Below are positions 37,056 to 46,101 of a DNA stretch of 64,000 nucleotides, piece after piece. A program made the translations under genes and the position numbers. The stretch comes from Owenweeksia sp963758205 (GTDB lineage: Bacteria > Bacteroidota > Bacteroidia > Flavobacteriales > Schleiferiaceae): positions 434,001 through 498,000 of the forward strand of contig CAVWUM010000002.1 of assembly GCA_963758205.1 (NCBI GenBank), given 5' to 3'. Every line of letters begins with the position of its first letter. Positions within the stretch are counted from its first letter, which is position 1. Under the pieces are notes generated by a model. The model ran no database searches and was not told the DNA's origin. It was given only the letters and a program-made list of their open reading frames with translations.

Positions 37056-37887
37056 CACCCCCGGCTTACAGGAAACATCCCTCCACACTAATATTACTGA
37101 TGATAAGCGGGTAGTGATAAACCTGCGCTACGATGGGTTCGGTATGTTGCTGGCCCAACCGGGCAAAACGCATATAGATGAGATTTTAGAAACTGCCTGG
37201 CCCGCTGTAAAAAATACCGAAGCGTTTATCGAAGCCATTTCACGCTATTTCGCTGAAAAGCAAATCACATTTCATAGTGCTTCTTCAGTTCACTGGGTTA
37301 TATCCACTTCAAAATTTTGCTTAGTACCCGATGCGCTTTTCCAACAGGGTGCGGGTGCAAAAATGCTCCAACATACATCCCGCATTAGCGAAGATGAAGT
37401 GGTACATTCAGACTTTTGGCCCAACCATAACGCAGTAGCTATTTACGCCCTACCCCAATCCCTGAAGGACTTTATTTTTTCAAGGTTTGAAAAATCCACT
37501 ATTTCGCATTGTGGACATAGTTATAATGCGTTGTTAAAATTGCAGAGCCACAAGCAGGATTTTAGTTTACTGCAGGTAAACCCGGCCTTTGCTGAGTTAT
37601 TTATTATGAAGGATGGTAAACTCACATTTTTCAACCAGTTTCCTTATCAGGTAAATGAAGACCTGCTGTACATGATACTTACAGCACTGGAGGAAAACCG
37701 AATCTTAGCTCCAGAATTAAAACTACATTGTGCAGGTAAGATTCAAAAAGGTGATGGCCTACATAAACTCCTTAGCACCTACATTGGAGAAATTGCCGAA
37801 ATAGGTATACCTGCAGGAGTAAACTCTGCTAAACATATTACCCCGAACCAGCTTAGAAAGATGGCACACCTAATTGCCTGCCTATGA
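37039..37887 (+). CDS. DUF3822 family protein
   Basis: 282 residues matching the DUF3822 family often found next to rsmD in Bacteroidota. It has an actin-like/ASKHA-like feel: VVINLRYDGFGMLLAQP near the start and CGHSYNALLKLQSHKQDFSLLQVN in the middle. It overlaps rsmD by four bases (ATGA-type). Function unknown. Confidence 0.8.
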   Translation: METGSNTPGLQETSLHTNITDDKRVVINLRYDGFGMLLAQPGKTHIDEILETAWPAVKNTEAFIEAISRYFAEKQITFHSASSVHWVISTSKFCLVPDALFQQGAGAKMLQHTSRISEDEVVHSDFWPNHNAVAIYALPQSLKDFIFSRFEKSTISHCGHSYNALLKLQSHKQDFSLLQVNPAFAELFIMKDGKLTFFNQFPYQVNEDLLYMILTALEENRILAPELKLHCAGKIQKGDGLHKLLSTYIGEIAEIGIPAGVNSAKHITPNQLRKMAHLIACL

Positions 37888-38438
37888 TTAGAATTATTAG
37901 TGGAAAACACCGCGGACGAAAAATTGCTGCACCGAGAAATCTCCCCACCCGTCCTACCACGGATATGGCCAAGGAGTCACTGTTTAATATACTGAACAAT
38001 CACTTTTACTTTGATGATATCAGGTTTTTAGACCTGTGTGCAGGTACAGGCAATATTTCATACGAGCTGGCCAGCCGTGGCTGTACCGACATTACTGCAG
38101 TGGATGCGGATAATGCCTGTGTCAAGTTTATTGAGAAAACCGTGGACGATTTAAACTTCCAGGGATTTAAGGCCGTGAGGTCTGACATCTTTCAGTACAT
38201 ATCAAAAGACTATAAAACCTACGACCTGATTTTTGCTGATCCGCCCTTTGATTTTGAGCAATACGAAGAACTGGTGGATCAGCTTTTCTTTAAAAACCTG
38301 ATGGCTGAAGAAGGTATGCTGGTGGTTGAGCACCAAAGTCGTACGTCACTTGAACACCTTCCTCACTTTACCGAAAAAAGAAAATACGGCAATGTTACGT
38401 TCAGCTTTTTCAGCCATGGTGCTGATGAAGAAGAATGA
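37884..38438 (+). CDS. rsmD: 16S rRNA (guanine966-N2)-methyltransferase
   Basis: 184 residues with the RsmD motifs MIRIISGKHRGRKI at the N-terminus, RPTTDMAKESLFNIL, LDLCAGTGNISYELASRG (SAM binding) and FADPPFDFE (the catalytic DPPF-type motif). It methylates G966 of 16S rRNA in 30S assembly. It is coupled to DUF3822. Confidence 0.95.
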   Translation: MIRIISGKHRGRKIAAPRNLPTRPTTDMAKESLFNILNNHFYFDDIRFLDLCAGTGNISYELASRGCTDITAVDADNACVKFIEKTVDDLNFQGFKAVRSDIFQYISKDYKTYDLIFADPPFDFEQYEELVDQLFFKNLMAEEGMLVVEHQSRTSLEHLPHFTEKRKYGNVTFSFFSHGADEEE

Positions 38439-38440
38439 CT

Positions 38441-39016
38441 TCACATCCTTAGATAAGCAACAAAAAGAGCCACAGCCCTACTGCGGTGGCTGATTTCATT
38501 TTTTTGAATGGGCGTCATTTGTGCAAAGGTTTGCTCATAGCCGGCCGGCTTAAACAGCGGATCGTAACCAAACCCCCTGTCACCGGCCTTTTCAAAAACA
38601 ATTTCACCCTCAACCGTTCCCTCAAAAAAATGTGGCGCTCCATTGGCATCCACGTATGCAATTACAGTTTTAAATGCTGCAGAGCGGTCCTTCTTATCCT
38701 TGAGCTCAGTTAAGAGCTTTTGCATATTGTTTTCGGCATTAGCCTCTTTACCTGCATACCTGGCCGAATATACTCCCGGTGCTCCGCCAAGGGAATGTAC
38801 TTCAAGGCCGGTATCATCCGCAAAACAAGGCTTTCCAAGTTTATCAAAAATCGTTTTTGCTTTTATCAGGGCGTTTTCCTTTAAGGTTTTGCCTGTTTCC
38901 TCTATCTCCTCGGTAAAGTTGATATCCGCCAAAGATTGCACTTTGTACTGAGGCAGTATAGCCCTTATTTCATTGGTTTTATTCTCGTTGTGCGTGGCAA
39001 ATATCAATTCATTCAT
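38441..39016 (-). CDS. rdgB: Non-canonical purine NTP pyrophosphatase (RdgB/HAM1)
   Basis: From the ATG at 39016 (MNELIFATHNENKTNEI) the protein has 191 residues; an upstream ATG at 39070 would add 18 residues inside the rlmH gene and lacks family support. FATHNENK, FADDTGLEVHSLGGAPGVYSARY and GFGYDPLFKP are family signatures. It hydrolyses ITP, XTP and dITP to keep them out of nucleic acids. It overlaps rlmH by eight bases. Confidence 0.95.
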   Translation of the reverse strand: MNELIFATHNENKTNEIRAILPQYKVQSLADINFTEEIEETGKTLKENALIKAKTIFDKLGKPCFADDTGLEVHSLGGAPGVYSARYAGKEANAENNMQKLLTELKDKKDRSAAFKTVIAYVDANGAPHFFEGTVEGEIVFEKAGDRGFGYDPLFKPAGYEQTFAQMTPIQKNEISHRSRAVALFVAYLRM

Positions 39017-39482
39017 GGTGATAGGGTTCGTTATTAAGTATGGTGAAAGCGCGGTAAAGCTGCTCGGCAAATATGGCTCTTATGATTTGGTGCGAGAAGG
39101 TCATCCGCGAAAGCGAAAGTTTTTCGCTGGCCATAACATTAATGGAGGTATCAAATCCGTAGGGCCCACCTACAACAAAAACCAGTCTTTTAACTCCCCG
39201 GTTCATTATCTGTTGCAGATGTCCGGCAAATTTAACAGAGGTATAATCCCTGCCTTTGTCATCAAGAAGTACAATATGGTCACCGGGGTTTAATTCTTTT
39301 TGGATTAACTCGGCTTCTCTCTTTTTTACTTCTTCCTCACTAAGGTTTTTGGTTTTTTTAAGATCAGGAATTACCACCGCCTCAAAAGGCAGATAACGGC
39401 TTATACGCTTATAATACTCAGTTTCAATGTTGATGATATCAGGTGATCTTGTCTTGCCGGTCTGGATGAATACTATCTTCAA
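39009..39482 (-). CDS. rlmH: 23S rRNA (pseudouridine1915-N3)-methyltransferase
   Basis: 157 residues of the SPOUT-family RlmH: VLLDDKGRDYTSVKFA, FVVGGPYGFD and the C-terminal LSRMTFSHQIIRAIFAEQLYRAFTI ending PYHHE. It methylates pseudouridine 1915 of 23S rRNA in mature ribosomes. Co-transcribed with rdgB, divergent from nadC 41 bases away. Confidence 0.96.
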   Translation of the reverse strand: MKIVFIQTGKTRSPDIINIETEYYKRISRYLPFEAVVIPDLKKTKNLSEEEVKKREAELIQKELNPGDHIVLLDDKGRDYTSVKFAGHLQQIMNRGVKRLVFVVGGPYGFDTSINVMASEKLSLSRMTFSHQIIRAIFAEQLYRAFTILNNEPYHHE

Positions 39483-39523
39483 AATCCTTTGATTAATGGG
39501 GCAAAAGTTAAGTAATTTGCTCT

Positions 39524-40369
39524 ATGATAGATAAAGAATACCTGGATAGCTTTATAAAACAGGCCATAGCCGAAGATATAGGCCCCGGAGACCATAGCAG
39601 TAATTGCAGTATACCCAAATCTGCAACCGGTAAAATGCAGCTTTTGATAAAGGAAAAAGGCATATTGGCCGGAGTGGATGTGGCCCGGCATATTTTTACT
39701 AAAGTGGATGCTGACATCCGGGTTGACCTCCTTTTGAAAGATGGCGATATTATAAAGCCTGGTGATGTGGCCCTTACTATTGAAGGCCCTATTAGAGGGA
39801 TGCTCAGAGGTGAGCGCCTGGCCTTGAATTTCCTGCAGCGGATGTGCGGTATTGCCACCACAACGCACAGCTATGTGGCTAAAATTGAGCACACCAAAGC
39901 CCGGCTGCTTGATACCCGCAAAACCACGCCCAACCTACGTCCATTTGAAAAATATGCAGTAACTGTTGGTGGCGGAATGAATCACCGTATGGGGCTGTAC
40001 GATATGATAATGCTGAAGGATAACCACGTGGATTTTGCCGGTGGAGTGAAGCAGGCCATTACCAAAGCGCATGAATACTTAAAGCAACATAATCTTCAAA
40101 TCCCCATAGAAATTGAAACCCGTAACCTGGATGAGCTAAATGAGGTGCTGGAAATTGGTGGTGTACAACGGGTAATGTTTGATAATTACAGTGTGGAAAA
40201 AACCCTGAAGGCAGTAGCCATGGTTGATGGTAGAGTAGAAACAGAATCATCAGGTGGGATAAACTTAAAAACGATTGCGGCCTATGCTGAAACCGGTGTT
40301 GACTTTGTGTCCGTTGGTGCGCTTACCCATAGCGTTAAAAGCTTAGATTTGAGCCTGAAGGCCATTTGA
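39524..40369 (+). CDS. nadC: Nicotinate-nucleotide pyrophosphorylase (carboxylating)
   Basis: 281 residues with the family motifs GPGDHSSN near 21, RGERLALNFLQRMCGIAT, LDTRKTTPNLRPFEKYAV, GGGMNHRMGLYDMIMLKDNH and ETESSGGINL. It turns quinolinate and PRPP into nicotinate mononucleotide for NAD synthesis. Followed four bases later by a YihY protein. Confidence 0.96.
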   Translation: MIDKEYLDSFIKQAIAEDIGPGDHSSNCSIPKSATGKMQLLIKEKGILAGVDVARHIFTKVDADIRVDLLLKDGDIIKPGDVALTIEGPIRGMLRGERLALNFLQRMCGIATTTHSYVAKIEHTKARLLDTRKTTPNLRPFEKYAVTVGGGMNHRMGLYDMIMLKDNHVDFAGGVKQAITKAHEYLKQHNLQIPIEIETRNLDELNEVLEIGGVQRVMFDNYSVEKTLKAVAMVDGRVETESSGGINLKTIAAYAETGVDFVSVGALTHSVKSLDLSLKAI

Positions 40370-40373
40370 TGGA

Positions 40374-41309
40374 ATGAAGAAACTCTTAAAAAAACTGGAA
40401 CTATCCATATCGCGCTACTCTAAGCGGGTTGTATTGCCACTGTTTGACGGGCTTACGCTTTATGATGTTTCGGTAATATTTTTTAAGGGTATTGTTGAAG
40501 GCCGAATTGCTGACCGGGCAGCAAGCATCGCCTTTAGTTTTTTTCTGGCACTGTTTCCGGGCATTATATTTCTTTTTAACCTCATCCCCTATTTTCCGGT
40601 TGAAGGCATAGAAGACGAGGTGTTTTATACATTCCAAAGGGTGCTTCCCCCAGATACATATGATGCTACCCGGAGTACCATAGCCGATATACTTAATAAC
40701 AAACGTTCGGATTTACTTTCTATCGGTTTCCTTTTGGCCCTGGTTTTTGCCACCAATGGTATTAATGCACTCATTTCAAATTTTAATAACACCATACATC
40801 AAATAGACAGCCGGGGATTTTTTAAACAACAACTGGCTGCAGTAAGCCTTACTATAGTGCTTTCCTTCCTTTTTTTAATAGGGCTTACGCTCATCATTTT
40901 CAGTTCAACCGTATTAAATGGTGTACTCGACTTTTTTCACCTGGATGCTGTAGAACCCTTATTTATTGAAACCACGCGCCTGCTGCTAATGGTTACCATT
41001 GTTTTAATGGCAATAGCCCTTTTATACAACTTTGGGCCTGCTAAAACCCGCGCCTGGAGTTTTATTTCGCCCGGCTCCATTCTCGCCACGCTGCTTATTA
41101 TACTTACCTCTTTTGGTTTTAGCTTTTATGTAAGCAACTTTGCGCAATACAATAAGTTATATGGTAGTATTGGTACACTTATGATCATTATGCTATGGCT
41201 GTACCTTAATGCTATGGTACTGATAATTGGTTTTGAACTTAATGCAAGTATTGCCGCTGTAAAATCAAAGCGTGCACAAGCCGAACTTGAACTTGATGAT
41301 TCTGATTAA
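40374..41309 (+). CDS. YihY/BrkB family membrane protein
   Basis: 311 residues with about six membrane segments and the family pattern: DRAASIAFSFFLALFPGIIFL, ALVFATNGINALISNFNNT, and IGTLMIIMLWLYLNAMVLIIG near the C-terminus with a long acidic tail. Function unproven; older names such as RNase BN are incorrect for this family. Confidence 0.9.
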   Translation: MKKLLKKLELSISRYSKRVVLPLFDGLTLYDVSVIFFKGIVEGRIADRAASIAFSFFLALFPGIIFLFNLIPYFPVEGIEDEVFYTFQRVLPPDTYDATRSTIADILNNKRSDLLSIGFLLALVFATNGINALISNFNNTIHQIDSRGFFKQQLAAVSLTIVLSFLFLIGLTLIIFSSTVLNGVLDFFHLDAVEPLFIETTRLLLMVTIVLMAIALLYNFGPAKTRAWSFISPGSILATLLIILTSFGFSFYVSNFAQYNKLYGSIGTLMIIMLWLYLNAMVLIIGFELNASIAAVKSKRAQAELELDDSD

Positions 41310-41313
41310 TAAA

Positions 41314-41760
41314 ATGATAAAAATGAAGACTATTGTAATTGCTCTAATGTTATCCCTAAGCTCAGGAACCCTTTTGGCGCAAGCCGATAAAATACTGGGC
41401 GTTTGGTATAGCGAATCCAAGGATGCCAAAATTGAGGTATATAAAAACGGTGATAAGTATAATGGTAAGATTATCTGGCTGAAAAACAATAAAAATGAGG
41501 ATGGCACCTCGCCCAAGTTGGATTTGAATAATGAAAACACCTCAAAGAGAAAACGCCCTATTGTAGGCTCCGATATTATGATTGGCCTTGAGTGGGATGA
41601 GGATGATAACGAATGGGATGATGGCGAAATTTATGATCCAAAAAGTGGTGACACCTACAGCCTGTATGCTAAGCTGGAAAACGAGAATAAACTCTTCCTT
41701 AAGGGATACATAGGCTTTACACTGGTTGGCAGAAGCACCTATTGGACAAGAGCCAATTAA
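41314..41760 (+). CDS. DUF2147 domain secreted protein
   Basis: A DUF2147 protein of 148 residues from the ATG at 41314 (or 145 from 41323) with a signal peptide (MKTIVIALMLSLSSGTLLA-Q). DUF2147 marks are GVWYSESKDAKIEVYKNGDKY, the DGTSPKLDLNN stretch and the C-terminal GFTLVGRSTYWTR. An in-frame extension to 41272 overlaps the YihY gene and is unlikely. Its stop overlaps that of the convergent T9SS gene. Confidence 0.88.
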   Translation: MIKMKTIVIALMLSLSSGTLLAQADKILGVWYSESKDAKIEVYKNGDKYNGKIIWLKNNKNEDGTSPKLDLNNENTSKRKRPIVGSDIMIGLEWDEDDNEWDDGEIYDPKSGDTYSLYAKLENENKLFLKGYIGFTLVGRSTYWTRAN

Positions 41761-44030
41761 CGCAAAAGTGTAAAATAGCCCACCTTTTTGCCAGAGGTTT
41801 GAGGCGTGCTATATTCAAAAATATAGGTGTAAACACCTATAGCCAATTGCTCCCCTCTATGGGTTCCATCAAAGGCGTTTTCCTGTTTTAGAGATTTAAA
41901 TACGCGCTTCCCAAAGCGATCGTAAATCTTCAGGCTGTACTTTGTGAAATCACACTCAGCCTCAGCCCGATAATACTCATTAAGTCCATCGCCATTTGGC
42001 GAAAAGGCCGAGGCAAAATATATTTTACAATCACAATCAAAGGCTTCAACCTCAAAAAATTCGGTGCTATTCGTGCAGCCATCGCTTATATCTACTCTTA
42101 CCTGTTGAGCGTTATAAACAGTATAAACCGAGTCTGAGCCGTCCGGCCATTTTACTTGAAGACCATCGGGGGCACTTAGCCGTATCTGCTCACTAAAGCA
42201 AAAACTGGTATCATTAAATATTTGCTTACCGCTGAGGGGCGTTGCCGGCACAATGGTAAATGAATCGGTAACTACGCACCCATCGCTATTAGCGGCACTT
42301 ACCCAATGCTTACCAAGTGTGGTGTAGGTGGCATTGAGGCCCTGCATAGCATTGCTCCATTCGGCACTTTGAAACTGAGCGGGATCAATTTTTAACTCTA
42401 CACTTCCGCCATTACACAATGAGTAACTATCCTTTTCCAACGGATCTCCAATTATGGAAAAAATCACATTGATACTATCTTTTACCGTGCAGCCTCCCGG
42501 CAAATAGGCGGTTACCACATAACTACCATCCCGCGAAACACTTATTTGAGACGTATTTAATCCATTGCTCCAACTATAGGATAACGCTCCAGGCACCTGC
42601 ACACTTAAAAGCAGTGATCTTTTATTACACAGCAAGGTATCTGAGGGGAGCAAGTCCAGCGCAGATGCTGATCCGGCAAACGTGATATTGATGGTATCAC
42701 TGCCTTTGCAGCCATTTGTATCAGTAATTAGTATCCAGTATTTACCCGATTGGTTTATAGTGGTAGATTGAGAAGTATCGCCATTGCTCCAATTTATGCT
42801 GGTGCCTTGCGGGGGATTAATGCTTAGCGTATAGGTGGTATCATTACAGATAACCTTGTCTGCCCCCAGGCTGGGGATTGATATAAGGCATGGATTGAGG
42901 TGCAAACTGTATTGCTGCTGCGGGCCGGATTGATTATTGAGCCTGATATTAGGCGTATTACGTGGTGGATTAATTGTCCAGCTACTGTCTGCATTATGAT
43001 CTCGCTGGGCCAACTGTAAATCATTGGCAAAGAGATTTCTAAGGCTCTGATTGGGCCGGTGCTCTATATCAAAGGTGCTGGCATTATCGCTGGTAAATAC
43101 CCCAGCATAATGGTTTACCGTAGGCACCACATTTAAGTTTTGCCTTTGTACCCCGGGTGTTAGCTGATCCACCATATAAAAGTGAACGCTATTATTAGCG
43201 GAAGGCCTGGCCCAAACCTTTATCGTATCATTTTGCAGGCTAATCATATCAAAAGCTGTATTGGCATAGGCCTCCAGTGATCTGTCGCCAACAGGGGCAC
43301 TTGAAAGTATTCGTTGAGGACTATTCTGCAAACTACCATTGCCGGTTCCGGCAGAGTTAAGCACCACATTTCCTGTAGTATTATCAAAGTGGTAATTGCC
43401 CAGCAGGGCAGGCGGGGCAACGCCCGTTAACCTTTCACACATATGATTTCTGATATCCGCTTGTGTTCGGGCCGAATTCCATACCCGGAGTTCATCAATT
43501 TCACCATTCAAATATTCAATATTTGATCCACCACTGTTGCGCCCTAAAAATCCAGCACTATTATCAACATACATTGTAGTATTACCGGATCCTGTGTAGC
43601 TTTCCTGCAGTTTTATGCCATTAAGATATAAATCCATACTGGTTGCAGAATGTATAACTGCTCCCAAATGATACCATCTATTGGCCTGCAAATTAACTGG
43701 TGCTGTAGCCGACCTGCGGGCAAAGTGTGCCCTTGCTGTACCATCACCAAATGCTACTGCCAGGTTACCTCCTATAACCTGAAACCAGAACCCTGTATAT
43801 GCAGTAGGTGAAGTGTGTGAATAGAAAATTCTATGTGTATTAGACACTGCATCTGGTTTAAACCATAACGAAACGGATACGGGCAGCGAGATATTGGTAA
43901 AGGCATTACCTAAACTTACGTGGTTATTTCCGGTAAATTTAAGGCAGTGGCCACTGCCCGGTGATTGTGCGCTTAGTTTTAGAAAAGTGAGCAAAACTAT
44001 CAGAAAACTCAGTTTTTTGATACTCTTCAT
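41757..44030 (-). CDS. LamG-domain secreted protein with T9SS type-B sorting domain
   Basis: 757 residues: signal peptide (ends LKLSA-Q), a LamG/concanavalin-like domain at about 25-200 (VSLWFKPDAVSNTHRIFY ... GEIDELRVWNSARTQADI), several Ig-like repeats containing SWSNG-like words and Cys pairs (YSLCNGGSVELKID), then a gliding-motility-type C-terminal domain (CHU_C) with FASAFSPNGDGLNEYY, YDRFGKRVF and a final VGYFTLLR. A surface adhesin or matrix protein secreted by T9SS. Confidence 0.92.
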   Translation of the reverse strand: MKSIKKLSFLIVLLTFLKLSAQSPGSGHCLKFTGNNHVSLGNAFTNISLPVSVSLWFKPDAVSNTHRIFYSHTSPTAYTGFWFQVIGGNLAVAFGDGTARAHFARRSATAPVNLQANRWYHLGAVIHSATSMDLYLNGIKLQESYTGSGNTTMYVDNSAGFLGRNSGGSNIEYLNGEIDELRVWNSARTQADIRNHMCERLTGVAPPALLGNYHFDNTTGNVVLNSAGTGNGSLQNSPQRILSSAPVGDRSLEAYANTAFDMISLQNDTIKVWARPSANNSVHFYMVDQLTPGVQRQNLNVVPTVNHYAGVFTSDNASTFDIEHRPNQSLRNLFANDLQLAQRDHNADSSWTINPPRNTPNIRLNNQSGPQQQYSLHLNPCLISIPSLGADKVICNDTTYTLSINPPQGTSINWSNGDTSQSTTINQSGKYWILITDTNGCKGSDTINITFAGSASALDLLPSDTLLCNKRSLLLSVQVPGALSYSWSNGLNTSQISVSRDGSYVVTAYLPGGCTVKDSINVIFSIIGDPLEKDSYSLCNGGSVELKIDPAQFQSAEWSNAMQGLNATYTTLGKHWVSAANSDGCVVTDSFTIVPATPLSGKQIFNDTSFCFSEQIRLSAPDGLQVKWPDGSDSVYTVYNAQQVRVDISDGCTNSTEFFEVEAFDCDCKIYFASAFSPNGDGLNEYYRAEAECDFTKYSLKIYDRFGKRVFKSLKQENAFDGTHRGEQLAIGVYTYIFEYSTPQTSGKKVGYFTLLR

Positions 44031-44072
44031 ACCCGCAAAAATAACAGGATGAAAATTATATACACCCTTTGG

Positions 44073-46007
44073 TTAGCGAACGAGGGTTATGCCCTTTTGT
44101 ATGTAAACAGGATCGCTCAGCGGACTTTCATACTCGAGCAATAGCAGGTAGGTATCCGCCTTGGCGGGCTTACTGCCTATGTGGCCATTCCAGGAGTTGT
44201 CAATACTGTTGGATTCAAAAACCTTCTCGCCCCAGCGATTGAAAATTTGCAGGTAAAAATGATCCAGCGGACAGGGGGCTTTCAGTTCATAAAAATCGTT
44301 TAGCCGATCATTATCTGGCGTAAAGGCAGTGGGGATGGCAATTTCGCAGCTGCAATCATTCAATTGTGCATGGATGAGTTTTTGAACGGTATCACAACTT
44401 GAGTAAAACTCCACTTCAACATCCTCTGTATACTCAAGGCTATACTCATAGGTAGAACCATTTTGCCACTTATACTTTACGCCCGGTATAGCAAAGCTCA
44501 ATGAGTTTCTGGCCTCAGCACATAAAATAGTATCCATGGGCACATCAATTTCATCTACCCTATTGGCCCGGGGTATGGTAAAAAAGCTGGTAGCGTAACA
44601 ACCTGCTGTGTCTGTTACGCCAACTCTGTACTCCTGCCCTGCCCTGCCATAAATACTGGCAGTTTTGGCGCCAGTATTCCAGCGGTATGTATAGCCGGGG
44701 ATACTGTCAAAACCTAATTTTAATGAGTCCTCCTCGCAAAGAACTGTATCCATACTAATATCCACAGTAAAATAGCTACATGGCCAGGCGCCATTGCTGC
44801 AATCAGGAGACTTTACCAATGTTGGCAAACCCAGCCTGCATGTATCATTCAGTATTATGGCTTCAACCTGGTAGCCAGGGTTGGCAAAATTGTCAGGGCT
44901 ATTAATCCTATCAAGAAATGGCTGGCTGTTGCGCGCAATATAAATGGCTTGGTCCGGCCCCATTTGTAATGCTCCATAAGGGTATTTATTTTGATTGGTT
45001 GAAATTTCAACCGCAACTTCTTTTCTGCTTTTCCATATGGTGACGGGGTTCATTACTGAAAGATCAAATGACCATACATAACTAAACTGACCGGGGCTTA
45101 TATATCCTGTGGAAGCATAAAGAACACTACCACCTGGTGAAAACTCCAGTCCATAAAGGCTAACCCCGGGGTAGTCCTGCCTGAATTGATCCAGGCGGGT
45201 AATGAAGTACAGTGTACCCGTTTTTTTATCAAAACGGAAAATCTCCACCACTGCCTTTTCATATAAAACAAGTGCCAGCATATCACCTTCTTCATTAAAC
45301 TTCATTTGCCCAATGCTGTTCCAATAATTTCCACCAAAAGGCGAAGTACCCTCGTGCACAGAGCCGGTAGCTTTTACCTCGGCATATATGCTATTTAGTA
45401 CAGTAAGTGAAGTAATGTGGTAGGCATAAAACCTTCTGCCTTGTGGATTCTGAGCTTCAGCCGTATCAATATAATCATGAGAGATAACCCAGTATCCTCC
45501 ATCACCATCAGGGGTAGCGGCCAGTTTTTCAGTAGAGTTGCCATGTAGCCTCCTTGACTTACTTACGTTGATTTGTCCGTTTATCAATTCTACCTCCACT
45601 ACGTGAAGGCCCGCATTAAGCGACTGACTTTCTGCAGAACCTACTGTAAAAACAAAAAAGCGTTCACAAGGATTTTTGGGATGGGGAATAATAATGGCCG
45701 AGTGAGTGGAGGAGATATCACCTTCCAAACCCGAATAAACAGGGGTGCCGGAGGCGTTATATATGGTCCGACCATCGGTTGAAAATAAGGTATTACCGCG
45801 TGCATTGGTTACCACCGCACAGCCCTCATTCGTTAATATGGGGCCATCAACAGGCTGAGCCGGAATTTTTGAAAAATCAACCCCTGCATGATCACCAAAA
45901 TACCAGGTTTTAGATTGCGCAATAATGGTGGTAGATAGAAACGAGAGACATACACACAACCATAACTTTGAAAAAGAAAAACTCTGATTTTCATAGTTAT
46001 AGGTCAT
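44073..46007 (-). CDS. Secreted protein with T9SS type-B sorting domain
   Basis: 644 residues: signal peptide (ends STTIIA-Q), then a propeller-like region (about 32-400) starting KTWYFGDHAGVDFSKIP, with LYGLEFSPGGSVLYAST and QMGPDQAIYIARN repeats, two Ig-like repeats with SIYGRAGQEYRVG, and a type-B C-terminal domain: IAIPTAFTPDNDRLNDFYEL, IFNRWGEKVFES and final YIQKGITLVR. It is paralogous to the next gene upstream. Confidence 0.9.
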   Translation of the reverse strand: MTYNYENQSFSFSKLWLCVCLSFLSTTIIAQSKTWYFGDHAGVDFSKIPAQPVDGPILTNEGCAVVTNARGNTLFSTDGRTIYNASGTPVYSGLEGDISSTHSAIIIPHPKNPCERFFVFTVGSAESQSLNAGLHVVEVELINGQINVSKSRRLHGNSTEKLAATPDGDGGYWVISHDYIDTAEAQNPQGRRFYAYHITSLTVLNSIYAEVKATGSVHEGTSPFGGNYWNSIGQMKFNEEGDMLALVLYEKAVVEIFRFDKKTGTLYFITRLDQFRQDYPGVSLYGLEFSPGGSVLYASTGYISPGQFSYVWSFDLSVMNPVTIWKSRKEVAVEISTNQNKYPYGALQMGPDQAIYIARNSQPFLDRINSPDNFANPGYQVEAIILNDTCRLGLPTLVKSPDCSNGAWPCSYFTVDISMDTVLCEEDSLKLGFDSIPGYTYRWNTGAKTASIYGRAGQEYRVGVTDTAGCYATSFFTIPRANRVDEIDVPMDTILCAEARNSLSFAIPGVKYKWQNGSTYEYSLEYTEDVEVEFYSSCDTVQKLIHAQLNDCSCEIAIPTAFTPDNDRLNDFYELKAPCPLDHFYLQIFNRWGEKVFESNSIDNSWNGHIGSKPAKADTYLLLLEYESPLSDPVYIQKGITLVR

Positions 46008-46101
46008 AAAGCAGCGGATATTAAGCTGGTTACTACCAATAACTTATGGCGCGCCTGTTTGTTGTGTTTAAACTATGATGTAAATGTTAAAGTTTAGGAG
46101 A